From Halalkalibacter oceani (GTDB lineage: Bacteria > Bacillota > Bacilli > Bacillales > Bacillaceae_D), in NCBI RefSeq assembly GCF_040544555.1, contig NZ_JBEPKD010000011.1, positions 1 through 64,000 on the forward strand: a stretch of 64,000 bases of DNA. Direction: 5' to 3'. Numbering within the stretch: the stretch's first letter is position 1; the number at the start of each line of letters is the position of its first letter. Position numbers and translations under genes: made by a program. The notes below the pieces were generated by a model, which saw nothing but the letters and a program-made list of their open reading frames with translations, searched no databases and had not been told where the DNA came from. Shown piece after piece: positions 35,488 through 43,660 of the stretch.

Positions 35488-35533
35488 AGAGGCCGGACAA
35501 AAGGTAATGAAACAACCTTCTGACCAGGCCTCT
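35488..35533 (-). terminator. Terminator of the small Tyr-rich ORF
   Basis: AGAGGCC / GGCCTCT outer stem with inner AAAAGGT / ACCTTCT pairing, starting 12 nt past the stop of the 32-codon minus-strand ORF. Same design as several other terminators in the window. Confidence 0.55.
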
Positions 35534-35544
35534 GACTGTCCTGC

Positions 35545-35643
35545 CTATAATGCCGGGTAATAAGGCTCGTAAACAGGGTTGCTGTAATAAGGCGGTCGCA
35601 CAGCGATCGTTGGCAGATCCCAGCTGTATGTCATATAGTCCAT
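35545..35643 (-). CDS. Small Tyr/Pro-rich protein, 32 aa
   Basis: ATG 35643 preceded by AAAGGTGACA, then 32 codons rich in Tyr and Pro (MDYMTYSWDLPTIAVRPPYY, then SNPVYEPYYP and AL), stop TAG, and a terminator-like hairpin 12 nt later. Six aromatic or proline pairs in so short a product look selected. Tyr/Pro-rich miniproteins are common in Bacillus spore coats; that link is inference. It lies between the MocR gene and the divergent SDR. Confidence 0.55.
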   Translation of the reverse strand: MDYMTYSWDLPTIAVRPPYYSNPVYEPYYPAL

Positions 35644-35792
35644 TGTCACCTTTTCTTCCTCATTTTGCAAAAGCCTTGTCGCTTCTGGAAAAAATTCAAT
35701 ATTCAAATGTCATTCCTCCCGATTTTTTTATTAGCATTCTTCACATAAGCAAATGCCTAGACATAGCATATGTTATCTGGGAGGGAGACGTT

Positions 35793-36785
35793 ATGAAAAA
35801 TAAAGATGAGCGCAATCAGCCAACGAATGAAGAGCTTGAAAGAATCAGAGTGTATCAGCAATGGTTTGAAGAGAACAAGAAGGATGATCCGTATCCTCAA
35901 TACCCGATTTACGGCAAAATCACAAAAACGGAAGAAGTCCCGATGGCTCAGCCTGAGCAAAGGCAGCTTCGGCAACCGGGCCTTGAGAGCTTGATGGTTC
36001 CAAAGCCGATTATCGAAAACCCGCATTATCGCGGCAGCGGGAAATTAACCGGTAAAACAGCACTCATTACCGGGGGAGACAGCGGCATGGGCGCTGCAGC
36101 AGCGATTGCCTTCGCGAAGGAAGGCGCCGACGTAGCGATTTCGTACTTAGATGAACACGAAGATGCGAACCGGACAAAAGACCGGGTCGAAGAGCTTGGC
36201 CGAAGATGCTTAGTGCTGCCGGGTGACTTGAGGGAAAAGGAGCAATGTGAACATATCGTATATGAAACGATCAACACATTTGGCCGGTTGGATGTACTAT
36301 GCAATCATGTCGGCATCCAGTTTCAGCAAAACGACATAACGGAAATTACCGATGAACAGTTTGATGAAACGTTTAAACTCAATGTATACTCGCACTTTTA
36401 TACGACGCGGGCGGCGATGCCGTACCTCGAAGCGGGCAGCTCGATCATTGGCACGGCATCTGTCGTGGCCTACGAAGGGGAGCCGCTGTTAATGGATTAT
36501 TCCGCGACAAAGGCGGCGATTGTCGGATGGACCCGCGCATTGGCGAGAAATGTTGCCAAACGGAAAATCCGCGTCAACGCGGTTGCACCCGGCCGTATCT
36601 GGACTCCTCTTATTCCGGCTAGTTTTTCGTCCGATGAAAACGCGCTCCACGGCGGAAATCTTTTTAATCGGATGGCCCATCCGTTTGAGGTGGCACCGAC
36701 ATTTGTCTATCTGGCTTCGGATGATTCGCGCCATGTCACCGGTCAGGTTCTTCATGTTGACGGTGGGGAGTCGACGCAATCCTGA
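35793..36785 (+). CDS. SDR oxidoreductase of the general-stress YhxC/YdaD type
   Basis: 330 aa. A charged N-terminal extension of about 70 residues (NEELERIRVYQQW, YPQYPIYGKITKTE) precedes an SDR domain with TGGDSGMGAAAAIA, NHVGIQFQ, YSATKAAI and HVDGG. The extension is typical of the group of about 290-330 aa SDRs induced by salt or general stress in bacilli. ATG 35793 follows GGGAGGGAG; a longer frame from 35550 passes through non-coding DNA. Substrate unknown. Confidence 0.88.
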   Translation: MKNKDERNQPTNEELERIRVYQQWFEENKKDDPYPQYPIYGKITKTEEVPMAQPEQRQLRQPGLESLMVPKPIIENPHYRGSGKLTGKTALITGGDSGMGAAAAIAFAKEGADVAISYLDEHEDANRTKDRVEELGRRCLVLPGDLREKEQCEHIVYETINTFGRLDVLCNHVGIQFQQNDITEITDEQFDETFKLNVYSHFYTTRAAMPYLEAGSSIIGTASVVAYEGEPLLMDYSATKAAIVGWTRALARNVAKRKIRVNAVAPGRIWTPLIPASFSSDENALHGGNLFNRMAHPFEVAPTFVYLASDDSRHVTGQVLHVDGGESTQS

Positions 36786-36834
36786 TCGTGAAAAAAGGTG
36801 GCACTCCCGTCGATTGGACGTCTATGAAAAGGAG

Positions 36835-36869
36835 GCTGCTGAAAAAGCGAAACACACTTTTTCAGCAGC
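36835..36869. terminator. Perfect 13-bp hairpin between convergent genes
   Basis: GCTGCTGAAAAAG / CTTTTTCAGCAGC with a 9-nt loop, between the SDR stop and the stop of the TauE-type exporter. The A/T runs lie inside the stem, so it can end transcription in both directions. Confidence 0.65.
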
Positions 36870-36870
36870 T

Positions 36871-37614
36871 TCATGAAAAGAGGGCTTTATAAAGGAGCAG
36901 CAAGCCGCTTATCCCGATTAAGGACAGGACGGAATACTTGAACACGCTGTCGGTGATAGATTTTTGGATTTTCATTGCCAGGGCAAGGCCGAGAAATGAC
37001 GGAATGATCGCCAGAAGAGCGTAGAGGAAAAGCGTGTTTCCTTGATAAAAGCCAAGCGAGCTAATCGTAATTAGCTGCGTGATATCAATAACGACAAAAT
37101 AACAGTTAATCAAAAATAAAAACTGATAGCGGCTGACGTTCATCTGCAAAAAATATAAACTGATCAACGGTCCGCTCGCTCCTGCTGCTCCCTGAAGAGT
37201 ACCACCGATAAGACCAACGGCGCCATCGACCCATTGCGGCGGCTTCGTAAATTGAGGCAGGAAGGATGTCAGTGAACTAATGACGAAGAAAATAATGACG
37301 ACGCCGAGCAGGCCGGTCAAAAGGTTGGAGTCGGTCATGACTAAAATGGTTGAACCGATAATCATACCGCCGATTCCCATTAAGGTGAGGACGGCGGCTT
37401 TTTTTAATGTGCTCCACTTCTCAAATGTTTTGACGAGCATAAAGCAGTCGGTCGCCACCGTCGCCGGGACGGTTAAGGCTATCGCTGTCTGTAGGTCGAA
37501 CATCACCGTTAAAATCGGAGTGGCGACCAGAGGCAGGCCCATTCCACTAATTCCTTTTGATACCCCGGCCAATAGAAAAACAAAAAGAGCGATAAGAATG
37601 ACGGATAGCTGCAA
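36871..37614 (-). CDS. TauE/SafE-family sulfite/sulfoacetate exporter-like membrane protein
   Basis: 247 aa with about eight hydrophobic spans in two homologous halves. N-terminal GVSKGISGMGLPLVATPIL and mid-protein GTLQGAAGASGPLISLYF are the paired Gly-rich signatures of the TauE/SafE fold. Likely exports an organic or sulfur-containing anion. The truncated TRAP permease gene lies directly upstream in the same direction, so the two may once have been one transport operon. Confidence 0.85.
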   Translation of the reverse strand: MQLSVILIALFVFLLAGVSKGISGMGLPLVATPILTVMFDLQTAIALTVPATVATDCFMLVKTFEKWSTLKKAAVLTLMGIGGMIIGSTILVMTDSNLLTGLLGVVIIFFVISSLTSFLPQFTKPPQWVDGAVGLIGGTLQGAAGASGPLISLYFLQMNVSRYQFLFLINCYFVVIDITQLITISSLGFYQGNTLFLYALLAIIPSFLGLALAMKIQKSITDSVFKYSVLSLIGISGLLLLYKALFS

Positions 37615-37641
37615 CGGATTTAATCCTCCTATTGTCAGGTT

Positions 37642-37970
37642 CTATTTCGCGACCATCTCCGGGATCCATAGATAGATCTGTGGAAGATAGGTGACGATCA
37701 GCAAGGAGATCGCGTACCAAATCCAAAAAGGGGATAAGCTCTTTACAATGTCATGAATCGGCTTCTTGAAGACACCTTGGCTGACAAATAAGTTTAACCC
37801 GAATGGCGGCGTGAACATCCCGATGGCAATATTCATTGTCATAATCAAACCTAAATGGATCAGGTCAATCCCCAGACTTTGCGCGACGGGCACAAGCAGA
37901 GGAGTTAATACTAAAATAGCAGAAGTCGGATCGAAAAACATCCCAACGATGATTAATAGAAGATTAAATT
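37642..37970 (-). pseudogene. Truncated TRAP large permease (DctM) remnant
   Basis: Reads as the last about 110 residues of a DctM protein (NLLLIIVGMFFDPTSAILVLTP is the family's conserved segment, split here for length: NLLLIIVG then MFFDPTSAI), then TPPFGLNLFVSQGVF and the terminal helix. Homology starts abruptly at an in-frame TAA at about 37971; the first three quarters of the gene are absent and the DNA upstream is the promoter region of another gene. A deletion remnant, unrelated to the intact permease at 17530. Confidence 0.8.
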
Positions 37971-38085
37971 TTTAGACACACAAACCTCATTTTGACAAAT
38001 TCTATAAAGCGGATGTTTCTAAATTGATAGGTGTATAATGAAGTTGTAAGGAAAAGCATGAAAAAACGAATGGAGGGATCAGGAA

Positions 38086-38844
38086 ATGAGACTTCAGGAC
38101 AAAGTAGCTGTTATTACCGGGGCCGCGTCAGGAATGGGAAAAGCGATTGCTAACGTTTATGCAAAAGAGGGTGCGAAGGTAGTCGTGTCTGATATTAATG
38201 CCGAAGCGGCAAACCAGACGGTGGACGAGATTAAGTCGGCTGGTGGCGAGGCAATCGCTGTTGTCGCCAATGTTGCGAAGGAAGAGGATATTCAAAATTT
38301 GATTGACACAGCTGTCAACAGCTACGGCACGCTTGATATTTTAGTTAATAACGCCGGCATTATGGATAACTTCGAGGCTGCCGCCGACATTCAAGATGAG
38401 TCATGGGAAAAAATCTTTGCGATCAATACGACGAGCGTAATGCGGGCAACGCGCAAGGCTCTTCCAATATTTTTAGAAAAGCAAAAAGGGGTCATTATTA
38501 ATATCGCTTCGGCAGGGGGATTACAAGGTGCCCGAGCAGGAGCAACCTATACAGCTTCAAAGCATGCTGTCGTCGGCTTTACGAAGAACACCGGCTTTAT
38601 GTATGCACAAAAAGGGATTCGCTGCAACGCGATTGCCCCCGGAGCTGTTGAAACGAATATTGGCACGTCGATGACTAATATTAATGAATTCGGCATCGGC
38701 CGGACACAGCCGGGTCTGGCGATCAATCCGCGTACCGGAAAGCCGGAGGACATTGCCAATATTGCCTTGTTCCTTGCTTCTGATGAAGCAGATTTTGTGA
38801 ATGGAACAGTCATCACGGCCGACGCGGGCTGGACGGCATATTAA
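38086..38844 (+). CDS. SDR-family oxidoreductase
   Basis: 252 aa. TGAASGMGKAIANVY, NNAGIMDN, NIASAGGLQG and YTASKHAV give the full classical SDR catalytic set, and the C-terminus has GTVITADAGWTAY. Resembles glucose 1-dehydrogenase/3-oxoacyl reductase relatives; substrate unknown. Strong GGAGGGATCAGGAA before ATG 38086. Stands alone with its own terminator. Confidence 0.88.
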   Translation: MRLQDKVAVITGAASGMGKAIANVYAKEGAKVVVSDINAEAANQTVDEIKSAGGEAIAVVANVAKEEDIQNLIDTAVNSYGTLDILVNNAGIMDNFEAAADIQDESWEKIFAINTTSVMRATRKALPIFLEKQKGVIINIASAGGLQGARAGATYTASKHAVVGFTKNTGFMYAQKGIRCNAIAPGAVETNIGTSMTNINEFGIGRTQPGLAINPRTGKPEDIANIALFLASDEADFVNGTVITADAGWTAY

Positions 38845-38858
38845 GTGAATAGAGAGAA

Positions 38859-38889
38859 AGGGCTGGGCAAAAGGTGTTTGCCCAGCCCT
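38859..38889 (+). terminator. Terminator after the SDR gene
   Basis: AGGGCTGGGCAAA / TTTGCCCAGCCCT perfect 13-bp stem with a 5-nt loop, 15 bp past the stop. The downstream lipoprotein gene converges, so it may serve both. Confidence 0.75.
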
Positions 38890-38929
38890 ATATGTTCTAA
38901 ACCATTTGATGGAATGTCACATGTCTCCT

Positions 38930-39532
38930 TTAACTGTTATTTATAACAGAACTGGTGTAATCGGTTATATTATCCTGTGAAAAATAATGACTAGTATCGT
39001 AAGCTAATTTGTAAGTCACATTATTTATGGAAAAAGAATGGATAATATACATACCATCCTGCTCGACTGTAACTTCAGTGCCATTACTATTTATAGTATG
39101 TTCTTTTGCTGGAGCAATTCCGTTATAATCTAAAGTGACAAGTAGTACATTTTCAGTATCATAAGGCCCTACAATCGTTTTAGCATGATGGGCTTCTTCC
39201 CATTCTGTCACATTATTTTGATCTGCAAAAAAAGGCTTTATGTCATCTGAAGGCTCGGGCGTATAATAGAGATTCACACTAGGATCTCCGTTTGCATGAT
39301 GTTGTACATACACATATGAAATGTCCAAATCATTGAAAGTAGGTATCTTCATTTCCTTTCCGGTTTCTTGCATAATTGCTTTACTAAGCTCAGTTTCGTC
39401 AGCCAAATTAGTTGAGTCAGAATAACATCCAACGATAATCCATATGCTGAGTAGGCATATAAAAACTAAAAATTTAGACACGTTGTTTATCATTCCTTTC
39501 TTATTGTATAGACTTTTTTTATACAATATCAT
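38930..39532 (-). CDS. Predicted lipoprotein, unknown function
   Basis: About 200 aa. A hydrophobic span ends in the lipobox IVGC (Cys near 36), then an acidic Ser/Asn region and a soluble domain (TFNDLDISYVYVQH, PSVNLYYTPEP, EQDGMYIIHSFSINNVTYKLAY) that resembles small DUF4367-like or YcdA-type beta domains; I am not certain of a family. AAGGATG sits 2-6 nt before ATG 39532; ATG 39493 is an alternative start with poorer spacing, and the longer frame to 39649 overlaps the terminator area. Confidence 0.6.
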   Translation of the reverse strand: MILYKKSLYNKKGMINNVSKFLVFICLLSIWIIVGCYSDSTNLADETELSKAIMQETGKEMKIPTFNDLDISYVYVQHHANGDPSVNLYYTPEPSDDIKPFFADQNNVTEWEEAHHAKTIVGPYDTENVLLVTLDYNGIAPAKEHTINSNGTEVTVEQDGMYIIHSFSINNVTYKLAYDTSHYFSQDNITDYTSSVINNS

Positions 39533-39631
39533 AACATCCTTATTGTTTTTAATAACGGCTCGGGTGTATATAGCGAATAGAGGAGAAACTTCCCTTTTCG
39601 CGTGTAGGATAGTCGACTTTCCTGCTACTAT

Positions 39632-39676
39632 AAAAAAAAATAGTAGCACGAACCAAGGCCATGGTTTGTGCTACTA
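39632..39676 (-). terminator. Terminator of the QorB-like gene
   Basis: TAGTAGCACGAACCA / TGGTTTGTGCTACTA, a 15-bp stem with one G-T pair, followed on the minus strand by nine T (39632-39640). Strong intrinsic terminator 36 bp past the stop. Confidence 0.85.
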
Positions 39677-39712
39677 ATGGTAGTATGTTTAGTCTTGCTG
39701 AAATGAGATTGT

Positions 39713-40576
39713 CTATCCGTTCGCGTTCACGATTTGTGAAAGTCCATCCTCGATTGGAGTAGCCGGTCGTCCGAGAAGCTTTTCCAGATCATTGCTTTCA
39801 ATGTCGAGCGTCCCTTCGCGAATGTCTTTTTGAATGTTGACTAAGAAAGGTAAAAACGATTCCGGTACCCCGACCTGTTTCATTACATCGGCATACGTCT
39901 CGTCATCAACCTGCTGGACGGTTATGTCCTTTTTGATCACCTTGCTCAGCGTTGCTACAAGCTCTTCCTGCGTCAGCGGTTTACCGGCAAGCTCATAGAT
40001 TGTATTGTCATGCCCTTGACCGGCGAGAACGGCCGCCGCGGCTTCTGCATAATCCTGTTGCACAGCCCAGCCGACTTTTCCATCAGCGGCAGAGGTCACC
40101 CAAGGGGCGCCAGCCAGCACACCTTGAATACTTGAGCTTTCATTTTCCAAATACCAGTTGTTGCGCAAAAAGGAATACGGGATGCCTGTTTCCAAGATCG
40201 CATTTTCGGTCGCTTTATGAGTCGGAGCGAGAAAATTACTGCTTCCCTGAGCATTCGTGATGCTTGTATAAGCGATGAAGCGTACGCCTGCCCGTGCCGC
40301 TGCGGAGACGGCGTTGCCATGCTGTTTAATTCTCGTTTCATTGTCACCGTCAGCTGAGATAATCAGCAATCTGTCGACGCCGGCAAAAGCCGTATCCAAT
40401 GTAGCCGGATGGTCGAAATTGCCCTGGCGCACTTCGACACCGCGTGCTTGCAAGCTTTCAGCTTTCTGAGGATCGCGGACACTGACAGCCAGCTGACTGG
40501 CCGGTACGGCTTTCAATAGCGTTTCTACCACTTTTGTCCCTAATTTCCCTGTTGCACCCGTTACTAAAAGTTTCAT
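39713..40576 (-). CDS. NmrA/QorB-like NAD(P)H-dependent oxidoreductase
   Basis: 287 aa atypical SDR. It begins MKLLVTGATGKLGTKVVETLL with the GxxGxxG fold of NmrA-like proteins, then VRQGNFDHPATLDTAFAGVD, FIAYTSITNAQ and FLRNNWYLEN, as in E. coli QorB (YtfG), a quinone reductase. No classical YxxxK tyrosine pair. Divergent from an Rrf2-type regulator, a pairing seen for many redox-responsive reductases. GGAGGGATCATCG precedes ATG 40576. Confidence 0.88.
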   Translation of the reverse strand: MKLLVTGATGKLGTKVVETLLKAVPASQLAVSVRDPQKAESLQARGVEVRQGNFDHPATLDTAFAGVDRLLIISADGDNETRIKQHGNAVSAAARAGVRFIAYTSITNAQGSSNFLAPTHKATENAILETGIPYSFLRNNWYLENESSSIQGVLAGAPWVTSAADGKVGWAVQQDYAEAAAAVLAGQGHDNTIYELAGKPLTQEELVATLSKVIKKDITVQQVDDETYADVMKQVGVPESFLPFLVNIQKDIREGTLDIESNDLEKLLGRPATPIEDGLSQIVNANG

Positions 40577-40613
40577 CGATGATCCCTCCCGTTTCGTTTT
40601 TTAATGATTAACT

Positions 40614-40641
40614 TGTATTTATTTCAGATACATGTATTTAT
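40614..40641. promoter_or_regulatory. Direct repeat TGTATTTAT in the qorB/Rrf2 divergent region
   Basis: Two copies of TGTATTTAT at 40614 and 40633, 19 bp apart, with the partly palindromic AGATACATGTAT between them. Placed between the divergent genes, it is a good candidate operator for the Rrf2-type regulator. TATAAT near 40679 is the likely -10 for the regulator gene. Confidence 0.5.
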
Positions 40642-40727
40642 CATAGATACTCCTTGTTATCCTGTCAATCAATTTGAGGTATAATACGGTATTATAGTCA
40701 TGACAAAGAAAAAGGCAGGTGATTGAT

Positions 40728-41165
40728 GTGGCGATAAGCAGCCGCTTTGCCGTAGGCATTCATATTTTAGCTCTGATTGAATTAAATAAAGACGGAATAA
40801 GCTCGTCCGAATATTTGGCAGGAAGCGTCAATACGAACCCGACCTTAATTAGAAAAATTATGGGCATGCTGAAAAAAGCCGATTTACTTATCGTACAGCC
40901 GGGAGTCGCCGGGGCGAGGCTTGCTAAGGAGCCGGCTTCAATTACTTTGCTGGACGTCTATAAGGCAGTCGATGTCGTAAAGGAAAAAGAATTGTTTAGT
41001 ATACATGACCACCCCCATCCGGATTGTGTCGTAGGACGCAACATTCAGGAGGCGATTCTCCCCGTATTGGCCGCTGCCCAATTTGCGCTTGAAAAGGTGT
41101 TGGAACAGGTGACGGTGAAAGATATTATCGAGGAGATTGTGATGAAGGAGAGGGGCTCGTTTTGA
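40728..41165 (+). CDS. Rrf2-family transcriptional regulator (YwnA-like)
   Basis: 145 aa. N-terminal winged helix (AISSRFAVGIHILALIEL, SVNTNPTLIRKIMGMLKKADLL, VAGARLAKEPASITLLDVYKAV) and a dimer helix. Only one or two cysteines (near HPDCVVG) rather than the three that bind Fe-S in IscR or NsrR, so it is of the YwnA group that senses by thiol or ligand. Probably controls the divergent reductase. GTG 40728 follows AGGTGA; GTG 40719 is a three-codon longer alternative. Confidence 0.88.
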   Translation: MAISSRFAVGIHILALIELNKDGISSSEYLAGSVNTNPTLIRKIMGMLKKADLLIVQPGVAGARLAKEPASITLLDVYKAVDVVKEKELFSIHDHPHPDCVVGRNIQEAILPVLAAAQFALEKVLEQVTVKDIIEEIVMKERGSF

Positions 41166-41332
41166 GTAGACTATTGCTTCACCATAGTTTGAGTTCAGCT
41201 GGCTCAGTTTTTTCATCTCATTATCGATATCGGCTTTAAGAAACTGGATGATAGAGCAAAATATCTCATAAAAAAAGACAATAATGGAAAGCTTTACTGT
41301 GACTCTAAAAAGCAAAAGGTGATGGTTCTAAA

Positions 41333-42235
41333 TTGGAAATGAAGCATTTGCAGTTCTTTCTTGAAGTGGCACGTACGGGCAGCTTTACGCATGCAGCTGA
41401 GAATCTGTATATTACGCAGCCGGCGCTCAGCCGGATTATTAAATCAATGGAGGACGAGCTCGGACTGCCATTGTTTATCCGTTCGCGGAAAAAGGTAATC
41501 CTGACAGATGCCGGGCATGTTTTAAATAAGCATGCGCAGGTGATGGATAAGCAATGGCAGCGGCTGTATGCAGAATTGGATAAGATGAAAACAGTGAAAA
41601 CGGGGCAGATCCGGATCGGGCTGCCGACGATTGTGAATTCATTCTTCTTTTCGCAGCTGCTTGCTTCCTTTCATAAAGAGTACCCGGAAGTAACCTTTCA
41701 ATTAGAAGAAGCCGGGTCCAAGAAGATTGAAGAAGAGATTACAAATGATAAGCTGGATTTCGGCGTAGTCGTGCTTCCCGATAAGCATGATATGCTCGAT
41801 TATTATATGTTTGAAACGGACAAGCTGAAGCTCGTTGTCCCGCCTTCCCATCGTCTTGTCGGCAGAGAAACGGTGGCGTTATCGGAGCTGAAGGATGAGT
41901 CATTTATTATGTTTAATCGTGAGTTTGAGCTGAGAAGGCTTGTGCTGGCGGCATGTCGGGAAGCCGGCTTTGAGCCGGGCATTATTTCGGAGACATCGCA
42001 ATTGGACTTCATTGAAGAAATGGTCGCCTATAATTTAGGGATCACGCTCTTGCCGGAAAGCACGTGCACAGAGCTGAAGCGGGATGTCCATACGATCGCC
42101 GTTACGAATCCGACGATTGAATGGAGGCTGGCGATGATTTGGAAAAAAGAAGCGTATTTATCGCATGTTGCCACGGAATTCATTCATTTTGCAAAAGGAA
42201 AGCTGCCGAAAAGCAGACCGGATCAAAAAGGATAA
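41333..42235 (+). CDS. LysR-family transcriptional regulator
   Basis: 300 aa. Helix-turn-helix in the first 60 residues (LEVARTGSFTHAAENLYITQPALSR, IKSMEDELGLPLFIR, split here) and a periplasmic-binding-like effector domain (TGQIRIGLPT, IIPG-less; NLGITLLPESTC). Resembles the CitR/CynR/CcpC-like group of bacilli. No divergent partner is present, since the Rrf2 gene points the same way, so its target is unclear. TTG 41333 lies 8 nt after AAAGGTGATGG; ATG 41339 is possible. Confidence 0.88.
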   Translation: MEMKHLQFFLEVARTGSFTHAAENLYITQPALSRIIKSMEDELGLPLFIRSRKKVILTDAGHVLNKHAQVMDKQWQRLYAELDKMKTVKTGQIRIGLPTIVNSFFFSQLLASFHKEYPEVTFQLEEAGSKKIEEEITNDKLDFGVVVLPDKHDMLDYYMFETDKLKLVVPPSHRLVGRETVALSELKDESFIMFNREFELRRLVLAACREAGFEPGIISETSQLDFIEEMVAYNLGITLLPESTCTELKRDVHTIAVTNPTIEWRLAMIWKKEAYLSHVATEFIHFAKGKLPKSRPDQKG

Positions 42236-42274
42236 AACAGCAAGCAGAGAAGTGGACTTCCTGTTTGCTGTTTT
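42234..42274 (+). terminator. Terminator after the LysR gene
   Basis: AAAACAGCAAGCAG / CTGTTTGCTGTTTT with a 13-nt loop; begins at the stop codon. A/T-rich ends give a T-run on both strands. Confidence 0.8.
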
Positions 42275-42577
42275 GTGGTCTGATGGTAAGCAGCTGTTGC
42301 CTCGTAGAATTATTCCCGATGCTAGGATTGTACCATTACACCATGCATCTTTCCCCTTTGTCAGTGCTATGATAGAAAACATCAATCTTACAAAGAAAAT
42401 GTCATTCCGCTTTCCAACCTCTATTTTTCACATGGAAATCCTCCTACAAAACGCTTTCATAAGCGATCGGTATAGAGCGTATGTAGGATCGGCATTGTAT
42501 TTTACCGTTGTCTTTAACCTATAATAGGAAATGAGCGAATTCTACTCAGAATATGCATCTAGAAATAAGGTGAGATA
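42275..42577. other. Intergenic stretch before the thioesterase gene
   Basis: No convincing gene. On the minus strand AGGAGG precedes a nine-codon frame (GTG at about 42434), too short to call. On the + strand TATAAT near 42521 is the likely -10 of the thioesterase promoter with a poor -35. A sequence close to a cre site (TGAAAGCGTTTTGT, minus strand near 42455) is present but one side is imperfect. Confidence 0.3.
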
Positions 42578-43093
42578 ATGGAAGCAAAAAAAATGAAAGA
42601 AACTCGTGTTGTTCAAACTGATCAAGTATTGATTAACGATTTGAACAATTACTATACATTGTTTGGTGGCGTTCTAATGAAAAAGATGGATGCCTGTGCG
42701 ACTCTTTCCGCCCGCAGGCATTCAAGAGTGAAGGAGTGTGTCACGGCTTCAACTGATTCTGTGCATTTCCTTCAGCCGATCAGACAGAGTGATTCTGTCT
42801 GTATTGAATCATTTGTCAGCTATACAGGGAAGACATCAATGGAAATCTTTTGTAAGGTGATCGCTGAGGATCTTGAAACGGCGGAACGTAAAATCGCCGC
42901 GACCGCCTTTTTGACATTTGTTCCATTGGATGAGAATAAGCGGCCAAAGGAAGTGCCGGGCGTCATTCCGGAATCAGAGGAAGAAAAATATCTCTATGAG
43001 ACTGGAAAGGAACGTGAAAGAATTCGTAAGCTGAAGCGTCAGCAAAATAAAGAGCTTGTCGCGAACCTTGAGTTGAAAAAGCCTTGGGATTAA
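42578..43093 (+). CDS. Acyl-CoA thioesterase (hotdog fold, YkhA-like)
   Basis: 171 aa. The hotdog core reads NDLNNYYTLFGGVLMKKMDACATLSARRHS, with the Asp/Asn-helix typical of BACH/YciA thioesterases, and the second half DSVHFLQPIRQSDSVCIES followed by a charged C-terminal tail rich in Lys and Glu. Hydrolyses acyl-CoA in the cytosol, probably with broad chain length. It is followed 21 bp later by the small helical protein at 43115, likely in one transcript. Confidence 0.9.
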   Translation: MEAKKMKETRVVQTDQVLINDLNNYYTLFGGVLMKKMDACATLSARRHSRVKECVTASTDSVHFLQPIRQSDSVCIESFVSYTGKTSMEIFCKVIAEDLETAERKIAATAFLTFVPLDENKRPKEVPGVIPESEEEKYLYETGKERERIRKLKRQQNKELVANLELKKPWD

Positions 43094-43114
43094 TTTAGAA
43101 AAAGGAGAGATGAC

Positions 43115-43486
43115 ATGCTGACCGCATCAAGTTATCAGGAAGTCCAAACGGCGAAAGAGGCGGTGGAACAGTTCCGTCGGACGAAGCCGGTACTTTTCCA
43201 AAAGTTTCTCAATGTCGTCCAATTGACCCGTCAGCTCCAATATGGTTATCAATATATGGGAGCCTTACTCATGGGAGAGGATGCTGACAAGTTTCAGCCT
43301 CAGGCTCAGGCGGACTATGTACTGGCTGTCTACAAGCGAGAAATTGAGCAATTAAAAGCAGACAGCAAAATTGAAGAACTGAAGCAATTTCTCGCGGCAA
43401 ATCGACAGGTTAGCTATGCCCATCTTAGTAAACTGGCGCTGGGAATGAAGCCGGAAGGATTGATTGGGCCGATTTGGGTACGTTAG
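43115..43486 (+). CDS. Small helical protein, unknown function
   Basis: 123 aa, almost all predicted amphipathic helix (QTAKEAVEQFRRTKP, LFQKFLNVVQLTRQLQYGYQ, YKREIEQLKADSKIEELKQFL). No transmembrane span, signal or known motif. AAAGGAGAG lies just before ATG 43115. Probably co-transcribed with the thioesterase and ended by the terminator at 43517. I do not recognise a family. Confidence 0.7.
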   Translation: MLTASSYQEVQTAKEAVEQFRRTKPVLFQKFLNVVQLTRQLQYGYQYMGALLMGEDADKFQPQAQADYVLAVYKREIEQLKADSKIEELKQFLAANRQVSYAHLSKLALGMKPEGLIGPIWVR

Positions 43487-43516
43487 AGTCACGGAATGAA
43501 AGATGATAGCCATCAG

Positions 43517-43550
43517 CCTTGTGAGGATCGGATCTCCTCACAGGGTTTTT
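43517..43550 (+). terminator. Intrinsic terminator
   Basis: CCTTGTGAGGA / TCCTCACAGGG with a short loop and TTTTT (43546-43550). Ends the thioesterase transcript. Confidence 0.85.
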
Positions 43551-43575
43551 ATTTGTTTATTAAGTAAAACAACAG

Positions 43576-43604
43576 TTGAAATCGATAATGAGAATTGTTA
43601 TCAT
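43576..43604 (+). promoter_or_regulatory. Fur-controlled promoter of siderophore-binding protein 1
   Basis: TTGAAA (43576-43581), 17-nt spacer, TATCAT (43599-43604). A Fur box GATAATGAGAATTGTTATC (43584-43602), near the GATAATGATAATCATTATC consensus, covers spacer and -10, so iron-loaded Fur should block RNA polymerase. Confidence 0.85.
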
Positions 43605-43660
43605 TTAATCGGATGCAAAATTTGAGTAAGGTGTTTCTTAACCGTGAAGGAGAATAGAAG

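Noticed and set aside
38012..38040. SigB-type promoter (GTTTCT...GGTGTAT) before the SDR at 38086
   Set aside because: Spacer too short and both elements imperfect; TTGACA at 37990 is also too far from TATAAT at 38034.
40938..41315. Minus-strand frame between the Rrf2 and LysR genes with gene-like residues
   Set aside because: It runs antisense through the Rrf2 coding sequence and lacks a ribosome site; no family was recognised in the 41166-41332 portion.
42158..42385. 75-codon minus-strand frame overlapping the LysR 3' end
   Set aside because: Crosses the LysR terminator and coding sequence, with no ribosome site at its start.
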